Source: Brevinema_A sp051649605 (GTDB taxonomy: Bacteria; Spirochaetota; Brevinematia; Brevinematales; Brevinemataceae). From it: 32,562 nt of DNA. Under the pieces are notes generated by a model that worked only from the letters and a program-made list of their open reading frames with translations, did no database searches and was not told the DNA's origin. Positions 1 to 8,235 of this stretch are shown here, one piece after another (the first letter of the stretch is position 1; the number at the start of each line of letters is the position of its first letter). A program made the position numbers and the translations under genes. The stretch covers positions 1 to 32,562 of the forward strand of contig JBOFHK010000009.1 in NCBI GenBank assembly GCA_051649605.1, in the 5' to 3' direction.

Positions 1-1
1 A

Positions 2-151
2 ATAGACCACATCATCCCCAAAGCCAAAGGAGGATCAGATAACGAAGATAATCTACAATTACTCTGCACTTCCTGTAATTCCATTAAAGGCGATCGACCA
101 ATGGAATACTTAGTAGGTAAGATTTTTGAAATAAGAAAAAATCTTCGTTAA
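2..151 (+). CDS. HNH nuclease-like protein, C-terminal fragment (5' end outside window)
   Basis: The reading frame is open from the left edge and ends in TAA at 149-151, giving the last 49 residues of a longer protein. It reads IDHIIPKAKGG, then an acidic stretch with DNLQLLC, then a CxxCN pair followed by KGDRPMEYL. This is the core of an HNH/beta-beta-alpha-metal nuclease: the DH pair, the Asn of the DNLQLLC segment, and the CxxC arrangement common in McrA-like HNH domains. Similar C-terminal tails (LC..CN..KGDR..EYL) occur on HNH domains fused to or next to DNA adenine methylases, so a restriction or homing role is possible. That is recollection of the family, and the missing upstream part would decide it. 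It is followed by about 315 bp without a convincing gene. Confidence 0.7.
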   Translation: MDHIIPKAKGGSDNEDNLQLLCTSCNSIKGDRPMEYLVGKIFEIRKNLR

Positions 152-466
152 ATTTTTAGATCCAAAACTTTTATCTATATTTAAGAAAGTTTTTAGGTCA
201 AGGGAGTGATTGAGAGATAAAGATAGAGGGTTTTCAAATTTTATACAATAGAATATCCTACGATATGGTGTTATACAAACGATTTCTATTTGTTAAGCAC
301 AGAACCCTAAGCTTAAATAAAAAATCTTATCTATTTAAGTTGAGTGAGAAAATTTTTGTTCATTTGAATGAAAGCTTGAGGACTTTAAGAGAAAAGATTT
401 GGATTGCTGATTTAAGGGAATATCTTAGAAAACATTAGATAAAGTTTTACTGGGTTAAAAAGAACA
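152..466. other. Intergenic stretch, no supported gene
   Basis: About 315 bp between the HNH fragment and the stop of the leftward HAD gene. It is AT-rich. A rightward frame is open from 214 to 438 with an ATG at 265, but it has no Shine-Dalgarno sequence and no recognisable product. I see no strong hairpin or tRNA-like fold. Confidence 0.5.
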
Positions 467-1141
467 TTATGCTAATAATTTTTTGACAATTTGTCTAAAG
501 TCGGTATCAGGGCACATGTATTCATAATCTATACCCACTGAGGTTGCTCCGAATTTGTCATAAAATTCATGATCTCCGACAAAACAGGCATCCTGAGCGG
601 AGACTTTGAGTCGCTCTAAAATCCGATGAAAAATCATATTCTCTGGTTTCATAAAACCAAATTCATCCGAAAAAATCATATCATCAAAAAGATTGTAGAC
701 CCCTTGTTCTTTTAGAAAAAAACGAAGAGCAATACCTGGAGTCATCGCCGTATTAGAAATTAGGGCGATTTTTTTGTTGTTATTTTTGAGTTCTTCTAAC
801 CCTTCTTTTACATGAAGGATTAATTTTGGAGGATATTGTAAGGACGCAAACGCCCAGTGATCATAAAATTTTTTTAAAAAAGTAATATCGGTAAGTTGAA
901 GTTTGTCAGCAAAAATATTAACTAACTCAAACACACTCAAGCTAAAGTGATCTTTTTGGTGTGCTTTCATGATAATTTGCGTTTCTTCATAAGCTTTAAT
1001 CACTTCAGAAAAACGCGTCGGAAAACCTGTTTTTTCGATGGCAGACCAAATACTATTAATACGGTATTGGTGTTGTTCTTCTACATAGTCATCGACTATA
1101 ATTGTATTATAAAGATCTAAAATAATAAGCGATTTATCCAC
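467..1141 (-). CDS. HAD-superfamily hydrolase
   Basis: 224-residue cytoplasmic hydrolase of the haloacid dehalogenase superfamily. Motif I is D9-L-Y11-N-T, with the nucleophile Asp9 but Tyr in place of the second Asp. That is the pattern of haloacid-dehalogenase-type members rather than of classical phosphatases, whose second Asp is the general acid. Motif II is S129-N-T131, motif III is K165 in FGFMKPE, and motif IV is G189-D190 with acidic residues at 192 and 195. Residues 15-100 form the helical cap. Substrate cannot be told. The start codon is GTG at 1141-1139, supported by the purine-rich Shine-Dalgarno GGAGAGGGG six bases upstream. The gene has its own promoter (1166-1195) directly behind the terminator of the preceding TPR gene. 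Confidence 0.85.
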   Translation of the reverse strand: MDKSLIILDLYNTIIVDDYVEEQHQYRINSIWSAIEKTGFPTRFSEVIKAYEETQIIMKAHQKDHFSLSVFELVNIFADKLQLTDITFLKKFYDHWAFASLQYPPKLILHVKEGLEELKNNNKKIALISNTAMTPGIALRFFLKEQGVYNLFDDMIFSDEFGFMKPENMIFHRILERLKVSAQDACFVGDHEFYDKFGATSVGIDYEYMCPDTDFRQIVKKLLA

Positions 1142-1165
1142 TATAATCCCCTCTCCATTAATAAT

Positions 1166-1195
1166 ATAGTATCATATTAGAGAGCGTAATGTCAA
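1166..1195 (-). promoter_or_regulatory. Sigma-70-type promoter for the HAD gene
   Basis: On the minus strand TTGACA (1195-1190) and TACTAT (1171-1166) are separated by 18 bp, followed by the HAD gene's GTG about 25 bases on. The -35 box lies next to the T-tract of the hairpin at 1197-1231, so terminator and new promoter are packed together. Confidence 0.6.
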
Positions 1196-1196
1196 T

Positions 1197-1231
1197 AAAA
1201 AAACCTTATATAAATTATATAAGGTTTTTTT
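1197..1231 (-). terminator. Intrinsic-type terminator after the TPR gene
   Basis: An almost uninterrupted inverted repeat: A7-CC-TTATATAA on the left, TTATATAA-GG-T7 on the right. On the minus strand it begins six bases after the stop of the TPR gene and ends in seven T, as expected of a terminator, although the stem has only two G-C pairs. The A/T symmetry would also allow rightward termination. Confidence 0.7.
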
Positions 1232-1236
1232 GAAGT

Positions 1237-2436
1237 TTAGTTTCTGAGTATATCAAATATTAAGTTCTGCCATTCTCGCACTTTAGCAATATATTGATAG
1301 CTAGGATATTTTTCCGTTAGGACTCTAAAGTATCCTAGAGAATCTTCAGGACGATTCATTTCAAAGGATGTTTTTCCAAGCATAAAGAGAACATCGGCAT
1401 CTTTAGAAGTATTTTCGTTTTTTAGCGCCTCTTGAAGAATAGCAATCGAATCTTCTAATTTTTGTTTTTGATAATACAGCTCGGCTATTTTAAGACGAGC
1501 ATCATCACCTTCAGCAGAATCAGAAAAGTGTGTTAATATTTTGCGGTAAAATCGTTCCGTACTATCTAAATAACCACGAATGGTTAACTCTTCACCTAAA
1601 AGGGAGATTTCTTTTACGAAAGAGCTAGTAACATAGGAAAAATTTTTAGAGGAAGGGTAAGCTTTGATGAAATTTTCTAGTTCGTTGATTCGTTCAGGAC
1701 GCATTGATTGAGCAGCATATAAATCGGATTTTCCCAATACTCCATCTTCGCCAATAACGTTATTAAAATATTTGAGCGAGGATTGAAAATCCCCTTTATG
1801 GAGCAGTAAATATCCTAAATAAAAAGATATTTTAGATTTGGTTGGTTCTTCCGCACGGAAATAAGCTTGTTCTAAAAAGGACTGAATATAAGAATCATAT
1901 TGCTTTCTCTCACGAGCAATCGAACCAAGTAATAAAACTGACTCAGAATAGTCTTCGTTAGAAAGGCTCGTTTCACCAAGAATTTTTTTAATATAAGCTA
2001 AAGCTCCTTCATAATCGCCACGCTGATTCATGAGGTTTGCTCCAATAAGACGTACTTTATGACGATAAGTACTTTCTGGGTAATCCGATAAAAAATCAAC
2101 AATCAATCGAGATGAAAGAACATAATCCCCAAGATCATAAGCAACAAAAATCCGTTCGGCTTCTTTATGATCCTTACCAAAGGTGGTAAGCTCTGAAGAA
2201 GTTGGGGTTGTTGGAGTGTTTTCTGAGATATGGGGAATTTGGATCGTAGGAGTATCGTAAATAGGTGCTAGTGGTACGTTTTGATCTTTAAATCTCTTAA
2301 AAGAAGTATGAATGGACTGATAAAAAAAGAGATAAAGAAATAATAGTACTGATATAAAAAATACAAAAATACAAAAATTTGTTAAGATTTTATAGTATAC
2401 TGAGTGCAATTGTGAATAATGGTGTGTGTTTTTCAT
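1237..2436 (-). CDS. Membrane-anchored TPR protein
   Basis: 399 residues. One hydrophobic segment at about residues 19-41 follows a short N-terminus with several His and Lys, so the protein is probably an inner-membrane anchored protein with a large periplasmic domain. A low-complexity Thr/Pro linker (about 62-82) leads into repeated helix-turn-helix units typical of tetratricopeptide repeats from about 90 to the end. Examples are the DLGDYVLSSRLIVDFLSDYP-like unit and, near the end, the unit containing MLGKTSFEMNRPEDSLGYF. The layout recalls YbgF/BamD-like TPR proteins, but no specific family is recognised. ATG start with AAAGGAT upstream. It follows the 2456-4639 gene after 19 bp, so the two are probably co-transcribed. 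Function unknown; a scaffold for envelope complexes is an inference from TPR architecture. Confidence 0.8.
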   Translation of the reverse strand: MKNTHHYSQLHSVYYKILTNFCIFVFFISVLLFLYLFFYQSIHTSFKRFKDQNVPLAPIYDTPTIQIPHISENTPTTPTSSELTTFGKDHKEAERIFVAYDLGDYVLSSRLIVDFLSDYPESTYRHKVRLIGANLMNQRGDYEGALAYIKKILGETSLSNEDYSESVLLLGSIARERKQYDSYIQSFLEQAYFRAEEPTKSKISFYLGYLLLHKGDFQSSLKYFNNVIGEDGVLGKSDLYAAQSMRPERINELENFIKAYPSSKNFSYVTSSFVKEISLLGEELTIRGYLDSTERFYRKILTHFSDSAEGDDARLKIAELYYQKQKLEDSIAILQEALKNENTSKDADVLFMLGKTSFEMNRPEDSLGYFRVLTEKYPSYQYIAKVREWQNLIFDILRN

Positions 2437-2455
2437 AAGAAATCCTTTTACTTAT

Positions 2456-4639
2456 TTACAGGTTTCGTTCTAATATTTTTCCCGCAGTCAGATCCATCCA
2501 ATAGCGAGACTCAGGAATCATCATATGAAAAGCTGTTACAAAAACGGTGAAAGCATCTCGATAAGCCCCCAAATGATAGTAAGACTGCCCCAATGCCATT
2601 AAGGCATTATGATCCGTAGAGGCAAAATGTAATAAATAAGCAGCTTCTTTAAAATTTTCGTCTTGAAAGGCTTTTTTTCCTTGAACTAGGGCAACTTCTC
2701 GAGAAGGATTCATCCATTTAGAAGTAATTCTCTGATAGTCTGATCCTAAAATTTCTTGGATACGGCGTTTCCATAGCTCTTGTTTAGAAAGCCAAATTTC
2801 TTTATTACTTTGAAGCCATTTTTCTTTACCAACGAGCCATTTTTCGTTTGTGAATTTTGAGATATTAGGAACTTTCTCTACAGAAATATCTTGGTAATAT
2901 CCTTGTATACGCTCCATTCTAGTATCTATAAGTGATTCAATATCTATAGCTTTAACTAGAAGCTCTCCACTAGCAAAATTATCACTTACTGCTTGTTTTT
3001 CTTTTATCAATCTTTCTACAGCTGATCGTTCTTTTGTTATTATGATCTGATTGTTATTTTTCTCAGTATTTTTTAAAGATCCAATAGGAGCTTTAGGATC
3101 TGTTTTATTTACTTGAGAAACAAGGTTTTGAACTAAGGAATTAATTTCATTTTGTTCTAAAATCTTGAGTGATTGTTGGAGTCGATTAATTTCTCGATCT
3201 AAAACAAAAATATTATGAGCTTTGTTAATAGATGCTTGATTTTTTTTTAGCTCTAAAAATTTTTGCTCTCTTGCTTTTCTCCTTTGCTCTAAACCTTTTA
3301 TGATACCTTGAACTCTATATTGAGTAATTTGAATCTGAGCGATTTGATCGTAATAAGAGCTTAGCTGTGTTTTGAATAATTCCGAAGATAGACGATCCGA
3401 TACTAACAATTTCTTTTCCAAATCTCTAATCATTTCTATTTTTTTTGAGAGATCAGCAATTTCTTTTACAATATTATTAAAATCACTGTATTCTTCTTTA
3501 AGGATTTTTTCTTCTGATTTTTTTAATTCTACCATAAAATCTTTTATAGTACGATTGTTTGTATTATAATAATTATCTAAAGATAAATTGTTTAATTTTA
3601 TTCCCGATTCTTGAAGATTTAGGTTAGGATTTCCAGCTCCAACAGGTGCAGTAGTTGAATCCAAAATTTCAGAAATGGTATTTCTACGGAGAACTGGTAC
3701 TGCAGCAAGGTGAAGATTGGATAAAGTTTGCTGTACAGCTCGCTGTATTTCTTCTTCTGATAATATATTATCACGATTAAGAGAAAGAGCTTGTCGTGTT
3801 TTAACATATTCTACAGTTGGTTTGATAGAGAATGGGGGGGATTTTCTCAATAAAATCGCTGGTTGGGAGAACACATTAATCCCAGAATCCCATTGACTGG
3901 TATTTTCTGCGACAACAGCGTAATAATAAGGAGTCTCAAAAATAATATTCTTATCTTCAAAAGAAAATTGATTTGTTACTCGAGCATATTCTGGGAGATC
4001 TTTTGGTGTACCATATTGAACAATAGGGTAGCGACTACGATAAATAATAAAAACGTATTGAGATAAATCTTTAGGAAAAACACTCCATCTTAGAGAAAAA
4101 ATATCTTCTGAAGATTTAAGCTCCAAAGAAGTTAGTGTTGTGTTTAACGTTTTATATTTTGTTTGGACAAAATCTGGGGTAAGTTCTTGTTTAATAAATC
4201 GAATACTAATTGGTTGTATCGTTATATTCATCTCGGGAATTAGGTTGATGGTGTTTGTCGGGATAACTTCATTAACTATTGTTCGAGCAATATTATCAAA
4301 TCTACGAGTATCGTTTGGAACAACTGCAAAAAAATAATTTCCAGGCTCTTTAAAAGTTAATCGATACTCATATCGATAGATAGAGCCTGCAGAAATTCCT
4401 ATAAAATTTGATCGAACAATCAACTGAGAATCAAAAAGAATAAACTGGTCTCGGATTGCTTGATTGTGGTAATAAAGAGAAAATTCTCCATCAGGAGCAG
4501 TAGAGTTCCAACGAATAACTACAGTATCACGAGAAATCTCTGATATTTCTATTGCGGTTACAAGAAAATCTATATTTTGAGGAGATAAAAATACCAGTGG
4601 AAAAAAGAAAAAAGCAACTAATACAACAAATCTTTTCAT
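2456..4639 (-). CDS. Exported FN3 / coiled-coil / TPR protein
   Basis: 727 residues beginning with a signal peptide (about residues 1-21, hydrophobic FFFF core, no lipobox Cys). Two fibronectin type III-like segments follow, at about 25-120 (ending in a YRYEYRLTFKEPGNYFFAV-like strand) and 175-265. From about 285 to 560 the sequence is Lys/Glu/Gln-rich and strongly predicted by eye to be coiled coil. A Trp-rich patch (WLVGKEKWLQSNKEIWLSKQ, about 600-620) precedes a C-terminal TPR-like unit (about 670-720). Function unknown; the shape suggests a periplasmic or surface structural protein. A run of seven C in the coding strand (3834-3840, about codon 267) is a possible slippage site. ATG start with a weak AAGGG ribosome site. 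It is the first gene of a two-gene leftward unit. Confidence 0.8.
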   Translation of the reverse strand: MKRFVVLVAFFFFPLVFLSPQNIDFLVTAIEISEISRDTVVIRWNSTAPDGEFSLYYHNQAIRDQFILFDSQLIVRSNFIGISAGSIYRYEYRLTFKEPGNYFFAVVPNDTRRFDNIARTIVNEVIPTNTINLIPEMNITIQPISIRFIKQELTPDFVQTKYKTLNTTLTSLELKSSEDIFSLRWSVFPKDLSQYVFIIYRSRYPIVQYGTPKDLPEYARVTNQFSFEDKNIIFETPYYYAVVAENTSQWDSGINVFSQPAILLRKSPPFSIKPTVEYVKTRQALSLNRDNILSEEEIQRAVQQTLSNLHLAAVPVLRRNTISEILDSTTAPVGAGNPNLNLQESGIKLNNLSLDNYYNTNNRTIKDFMVELKKSEEKILKEEYSDFNNIVKEIADLSKKIEMIRDLEKKLLVSDRLSSELFKTQLSSYYDQIAQIQITQYRVQGIIKGLEQRRKAREQKFLELKKNQASINKAHNIFVLDREINRLQQSLKILEQNEINSLVQNLVSQVNKTDPKAPIGSLKNTEKNNNQIIITKERSAVERLIKEKQAVSDNFASGELLVKAIDIESLIDTRMERIQGYYQDISVEKVPNISKFTNEKWLVGKEKWLQSNKEIWLSKQELWKRRIQEILGSDYQRITSKWMNPSREVALVQGKKAFQDENFKEAAYLLHFASTDHNALMALGQSYYHLGAYRDAFTVFVTAFHMMIPESRYWMDLTAGKILERNL
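3834..3840 (-). repeat. C7 homopolymer inside the FN3/TPR gene
   Basis: Seven consecutive C on the coding strand in the codons for Ser-Pro-Pro just after the second FN3-like segment. Long G/C runs are rare in this AT-rich window, and a one-base change would frameshift the last 460 codons. Confidence 0.6.
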
Positions 4640-4856
4640 AAGAAAACCCTTATTGTTAATAATGTATAATACATTCTATCTAAAAATTCGGTATTAAGTA
4701 CTAAACAACTTGAATGATTTTCTTTTTTAACAAATCTTTTTTATTACTCGTGCTTTTTATCGCACAATCGTACAATAAAATTATTTTTTATCCAAATAAC
4801 ACACAAAAAACTGTTTTAACACATAGTATTATTAGGTGGGAGATAAACTTTAGAAC

Positions 4857-4881
4857 AAAAAAAACAGGGGGTAGACCCTGT
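4857..4881 (-). terminator. Orphan leftward intrinsic terminator
   Basis: Stem ACAGGG (4864-4869), six-base loop, and CCCTGT (4876-4881). On the minus strand the stem is followed by an eight-T tract (4864-4857), a textbook intrinsic terminator. No leftward gene lies to its right before mfd ends at 12286, so it would end a short transcript starting between 4882 and 5112, or antisense transcription. Confidence 0.65.
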
Positions 4882-4921
4882 ATTATAGTTTATCAAACAA
4901 TAAAAACGTATAAAAAACACC

Positions 4922-4945
4922 AATACTAATACTAATACTAATATT
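4922..4945. repeat. Short AATACT tandem repeat
   Basis: Three exact copies of the hexamer AATACT (4922-4939) followed by one copy with a single change (AATATT). Confidence 0.75.
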
Positions 4946-5051
4946 AATTATTATTTTTTAAAGATTGTATTAATAGTTTTAATAATCAAATACTTGATTA
5001 TTTTATTAATTTGAATATCTTATAATTAGGAAGAATTTACTATTTTTATAC

Positions 5052-5080
5052 TTGACTATTTCATGTTTTTTTATCATAAT
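5052..5080 (+). promoter_or_regulatory. Sigma-70-type promoter for the SpoIIE/ABC/parAB run
   Basis: TTGACT (5052-5057) and CATAAT (5075-5080) with a 17-bp spacer, each one base from consensus, 33 bp before the TTG start of the phosphatase gene. Confidence 0.65.
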
Positions 5081-5112
5081 GATGTTATTAATAATTTTTT
5101 TGGGGAGTTCTT

Positions 5113-7221
5113 TTGATTATTTTATTATATTTAACTCCTATTTTTCTTATTTTATATTGTTACCTCTATGATATAATTTTATTTTCAAAAATCAGTAGAA
5201 ATATTTTTCATAATTATATTTCTTTGATTTCTTTAAATACCGATTGGAAGAATTCTTTTTTAGATTTTCTTACTGAAGAAACCAGGCAGTATTTTAGAGC
5301 TTCTTTTATCAGTATTACTAAAATAAAAAGTGCTCGTACAGGAAGAGTGATTATTTCATCTGGAGATGGTACTGCAGGTTTTCTTGTTGAAAGCGTTGAG
5401 AAAGAAGAATATTATCTTCAGAAAAGAAAAAATTCTATTTATCCGTTTGTTTATGAAACAGAGGATGTTCTTTTTAGAAGAAATCAAAAAAATAGTAATA
5501 TTTTGGAATCCTATAATTTAAATCATTCGTTTATGATTCCTGTATTTTTTTCTGATAAAAAAGAGGAAATACTTATAAGTGTTTACTTCAAGAATAGTTT
5601 TCTCTGTTTTCTTGCTTATTTTAAATTTTTAATCGTTAGAAAGAAATTTTCTTACTTTTATGCTAGTATTTTTAGAAATTGCCTTAGAGCTTTTGATAGT
5701 TCAGTAGAAATGTTATTAGAAGAAATCGAAGATTATGTAGTAGTTTCTTTAAATGAAAAGGAAGAAATTGTTGCTTGGAATAAAGGTGCAGAAAAATTAT
5801 TTGGATACAAAAGTGTTGAAATTATAGGAAAGAACTTTGTCGTATTATTTAATTATGGTGAAGAAGAAGCATTTGGTAAATCTATCGAAATATTAAATGT
5901 TAAGAATAATGTGAAGTACTTCGCTACTTTAAAAGATAAATTAAATATTCCTATTAAAGTTGAACTAAAAATCAGAAAAATGTCTACAGTTACTGGTGAG
6001 TTAGCTGGTTATAGCGTTTTTGTTAGAGATATTACCAAAGAAGAAATTTTTAAAGAAAATATTGAGCAACATAGTTTTGTTAATTATACTATCTTAGAGA
6101 ACAGCCATGATGGGATTTTAATTTTAGACTCGGAAGATAAAATTATTTTTTATAATCGACGAGTGAGAACGATTTTAGATAACTCTATGAACCTCTTTGG
6201 TATTCCAGGTAAAAAAGTTTTTCCAAGACGTTTTGGAGAAGAATTTGAACGAACGATAGATAAACTAAAAGAAACAAATTCGGAGTTTTTGGATATTGAT
6301 TATTGTTTCGAGAATAAATACTATAATATTAGATTTTTTCGGATTCATAAAAAATCTAATAATGATTATGGTGGAGTGATTGTATTTTTTATTGATGAGA
6401 GTGTTAGAATGCTTACAATGGTGGAGTTGGAAGATAAAAAAGAGACACTAGAGCGTATTAACAATAATTTGTTGGAAGCTCTCTATTCTGCGCGGATTAT
6501 GCAAGAAAATCTTGTACCAAAGCAATTAGTACAAAATGATGGTATTTCTACAGAAGCTGTTTATGAGCTATCAGATGATCTTGGTGGAGATTTTTATTAT
6601 TCTGAAAATCTTTTTGTTGGTGGAAAAAAATATAATATTTCTTTTATCAGTGATGTTAGTGGACATGGAATTTCTTCTTCTATGATGAATGTTATGGTAA
6701 AAGATGTTTATGGAACTTTTGTTGACCATATTCAAAAAGGTACAGAAATAGAACCTCTTGCTTTTTTGCAGTTGCTTAATAAAAAAATACTGGACCTAGA
6801 AGTTGAAGAAAATAAATTTATTACCTGTGTTATTTTGATTATTGATTTTGAAGAACAGTTAATAAAAATATGTTCTGCGGGACATACTCTTCCTTATTAT
6901 ATAAGAGGAGATGAGGCAAGATTACTTAATTTTAAGAGATCTGTTCCTTTGGGAGTCATTGAGATAATTGTCTGTGACACAGATCAAATTTATTATAAAA
7001 ATGGAGATAAAATCATTCTTTATACCGATGGATTTTTGGATCTTTTTGATGTTGACGATCAAAAACCATCTGATTCGGCATTGTTTTATCTTGAAAAAAA
7101 TAAAAACCTTTCTATTCGACAGTTAAAAATGAAAATCTTAGAACGCTATCACTTATACAAAGAAGAACACCTTTCTGATACGGATGATCTTACTTTATTG
7201 ATGATAGAGTTTCATAAATAA
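5113..7221 (+). CDS. PAS-SpoIIE (PP2C-type) serine phosphatase
   Basis: 702 residues. The first about 25 residues are hydrophobic, so the protein is probably anchored in the inner membrane. An unassigned N-terminal region (30-195) follows, then a PAS domain (about 200-315, with AWNKGAEKLFGY) and a second PAS-like domain (about 320-430). A short coiled linker (about 435-465) leads to the SpoIIE/PP2C phosphatase domain (about 466-700). Metal-binding and catalytic signatures are present: DDLGGDFYY, DVSGHG, AGHTLPYY, LYTDGFLD and DTDDLTLL, so it should be active. Such proteins usually dephosphorylate anti-anti-sigma factors in partner-switching pathways, but no STAS or anti-sigma gene is in the window, so the target is unknown. 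The start is TTG, chosen because GGGGAG lies five bases upstream and an upstream promoter fits. It heads a same-strand run into the ABC and par genes. Confidence 0.88.
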   Translation: MIILLYLTPIFLILYCYLYDIILFSKISRNIFHNYISLISLNTDWKNSFLDFLTEETRQYFRASFISITKIKSARTGRVIISSGDGTAGFLVESVEKEEYYLQKRKNSIYPFVYETEDVLFRRNQKNSNILESYNLNHSFMIPVFFSDKKEEILISVYFKNSFLCFLAYFKFLIVRKKFSYFYASIFRNCLRAFDSSVEMLLEEIEDYVVVSLNEKEEIVAWNKGAEKLFGYKSVEIIGKNFVVLFNYGEEEAFGKSIEILNVKNNVKYFATLKDKLNIPIKVELKIRKMSTVTGELAGYSVFVRDITKEEIFKENIEQHSFVNYTILENSHDGILILDSEDKIIFYNRRVRTILDNSMNLFGIPGKKVFPRRFGEEFERTIDKLKETNSEFLDIDYCFENKYYNIRFFRIHKKSNNDYGGVIVFFIDESVRMLTMVELEDKKETLERINNNLLEALYSARIMQENLVPKQLVQNDGISTEAVYELSDDLGGDFYYSENLFVGGKKYNISFISDVSGHGISSSMMNVMVKDVYGTFVDHIQKGTEIEPLAFLQLLNKKILDLEVEENKFITCVILIIDFEEQLIKICSAGHTLPYYIRGDEARLLNFKRSVPLGVIEIIVCDTDQIYYKNGDKIILYTDGFLDLFDVDDQKPSDSALFYLEKNKNLSIRQLKMKILERYHLYKEEHLSDTDDLTLLMIEFHK

Positions 7222-7310
7222 AAACTTTCTTTAGTAGTATTTTTCTATTAATTTTTTTACAAAAAATCCGATATTCTTTACAGCATAATTCTTATTTATG
7301 GGAAGATACA

Positions 7311-8222
7311 ATGGTTAGATTTATTAACGTTTCTCAATATTATGGGAAATTTCAAGCTCTTTATGATATTAGTTTTGAAGTAAAAAAAGGAAGCCTCTTA
7401 GCCTTATTAGGCCCTAATGGTGCTGGTAAAAGTACGATGATGAGTATTATGACAGGCTTTAGACCTCCTTTGGAGGGAGAAATTTATATTAATGATGTTA
7501 ATATTTTTGAATTTCCTGAAGAAGCGAAATCGTTTATTGGTTATTTGGCTGAAGTTCCTCCCCTCTATCCAGAATTGACAGTTGTAGAATACCTTAGATT
7601 TGTTGGGGAGATGAGAGAAATATCTAATCTTGAAAAAAGAATTAAAGAAGTTCTTCTATTACTTAATTTGATGGACAGGGAAGGAACATTAATTAAAAAT
7701 CTTTCTAAAGGTTTGAAGCAACGTGTTGGTATCGCTCAGAGTATTCTTCATAAACCTAAGTTGCTTGTATTGGACGAACCTACCGTAGGCTTAGAACCAG
7801 CGCAGTTAATAGAATTTCGTAAGGTGATCCGCCATCTAGTAAAAGAAGAGGGAATGACTGTAGTTATTTCTACACATATTATGGTTGAGGCAGCGGAACT
7901 TTGCGATGATGTTATTATTATCAATGAAGGAAAAAAAATTTTTGAAGGGACAAAAGATGAATTACTTAGCCAAAACGAAGAGCATTTTTTCTATTGTTTG
8001 GTTGCTGTTCGACCTTCTCAAGAATTATTATTAAACCTTCAAAATATGAAAGAAGTGATGACAGCTGAGTTTCTTGACAGTGGAATAAAAATTTCTTCTA
8101 AGGAAGATATATCAGAATTGATTGTTGAAGAAACAATAAAGTTTGGTGCTGGAGTGAAATCCATTTCACCTATTATAAATTCTTTAGAAAAAGTTTTCTT
8201 AGATTTGACAATAAAGAAATAG
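7311..8222 (+). CDS. GldA-type ABC transporter ATPase
   Basis: 303 residues, cytoplasmic ATPase subunit of an ABC-2 type exporter. Walker A is LLGPNGAGKST (about 33-43), the signature is LSKGLKQRVGIAQ (about 132-144), Walker B is LLVLDEPTVGL, and the H-loop is ISTHIM. The signature with KGLKQR instead of GGQ is typical of the CcmA/GldA group. The last about 80 residues are a C-terminal extension. The two following genes encode an ABC-2 permease and a GldG-like auxiliary protein, giving the GldA-GldF-GldG order. In Bacteroidetes this set is linked to gliding, but related cassettes occur in non-gliding spirochaetes, so the cargo is unknown. ATG start with GGGAAG upstream. Confidence 0.87.
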   Translation: MVRFINVSQYYGKFQALYDISFEVKKGSLLALLGPNGAGKSTMMSIMTGFRPPLEGEIYINDVNIFEFPEEAKSFIGYLAEVPPLYPELTVVEYLRFVGEMREISNLEKRIKEVLLLLNLMDREGTLIKNLSKGLKQRVGIAQSILHKPKLLVLDEPTVGLEPAQLIEFRKVIRHLVKEEGMTVVISTHIMVEAAELCDDVIIINEGKKIFEGTKDELLSQNEEHFFYCLVAVRPSQELLLNLQNMKEVMTAEFLDSGIKISSKEDISELIVEETIKFGAGVKSISPIINSLEKVFLDLTIKK

Positions 8223-8235
8223 CAGGATTAATCGT

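Larger units (their letters stand above)
4640..5112. other. Divergent non-coding region
   Basis: 473 bp between the starts of two divergent genes, very AT-rich. It holds a 13-bp near-palindrome (ATGTAT-A-ATACAT, 4663-4675) in front of the leftward gene, a strong leftward terminator (4857-4881), an AATACT tandem repeat (4922-4945) and the promoter of the rightward SpoIIE gene (5052-5080). A 71-codon rightward frame at 4714-4929 has no ribosome binding site and runs through the terminator hairpin, so I do not call it a gene. Confidence 0.7.

Noticed and set aside
265..438. 57-codon rightward frame after the HNH fragment
   Set aside because: No Shine-Dalgarno sequence, no recognisable product, and a length not unlikely by chance.
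1134..1142. DnaA-box-like TTATCCACT
   Set aside because: It is single, one base off consensus, and lies at the start codon of the HAD gene.
4714..4929. 71-codon rightward frame with a hydrophobic start
   Set aside because: It has no ribosome binding site, lies in a very AT-rich intergenic region, and runs through a strong terminator hairpin and the tandem repeat.
7256..7289. Promoter TTTACA/CATAAT before the ABC ATPase
   Set aside because: The spacer is 22 bp, too long for a standard sigma-70 promoter.
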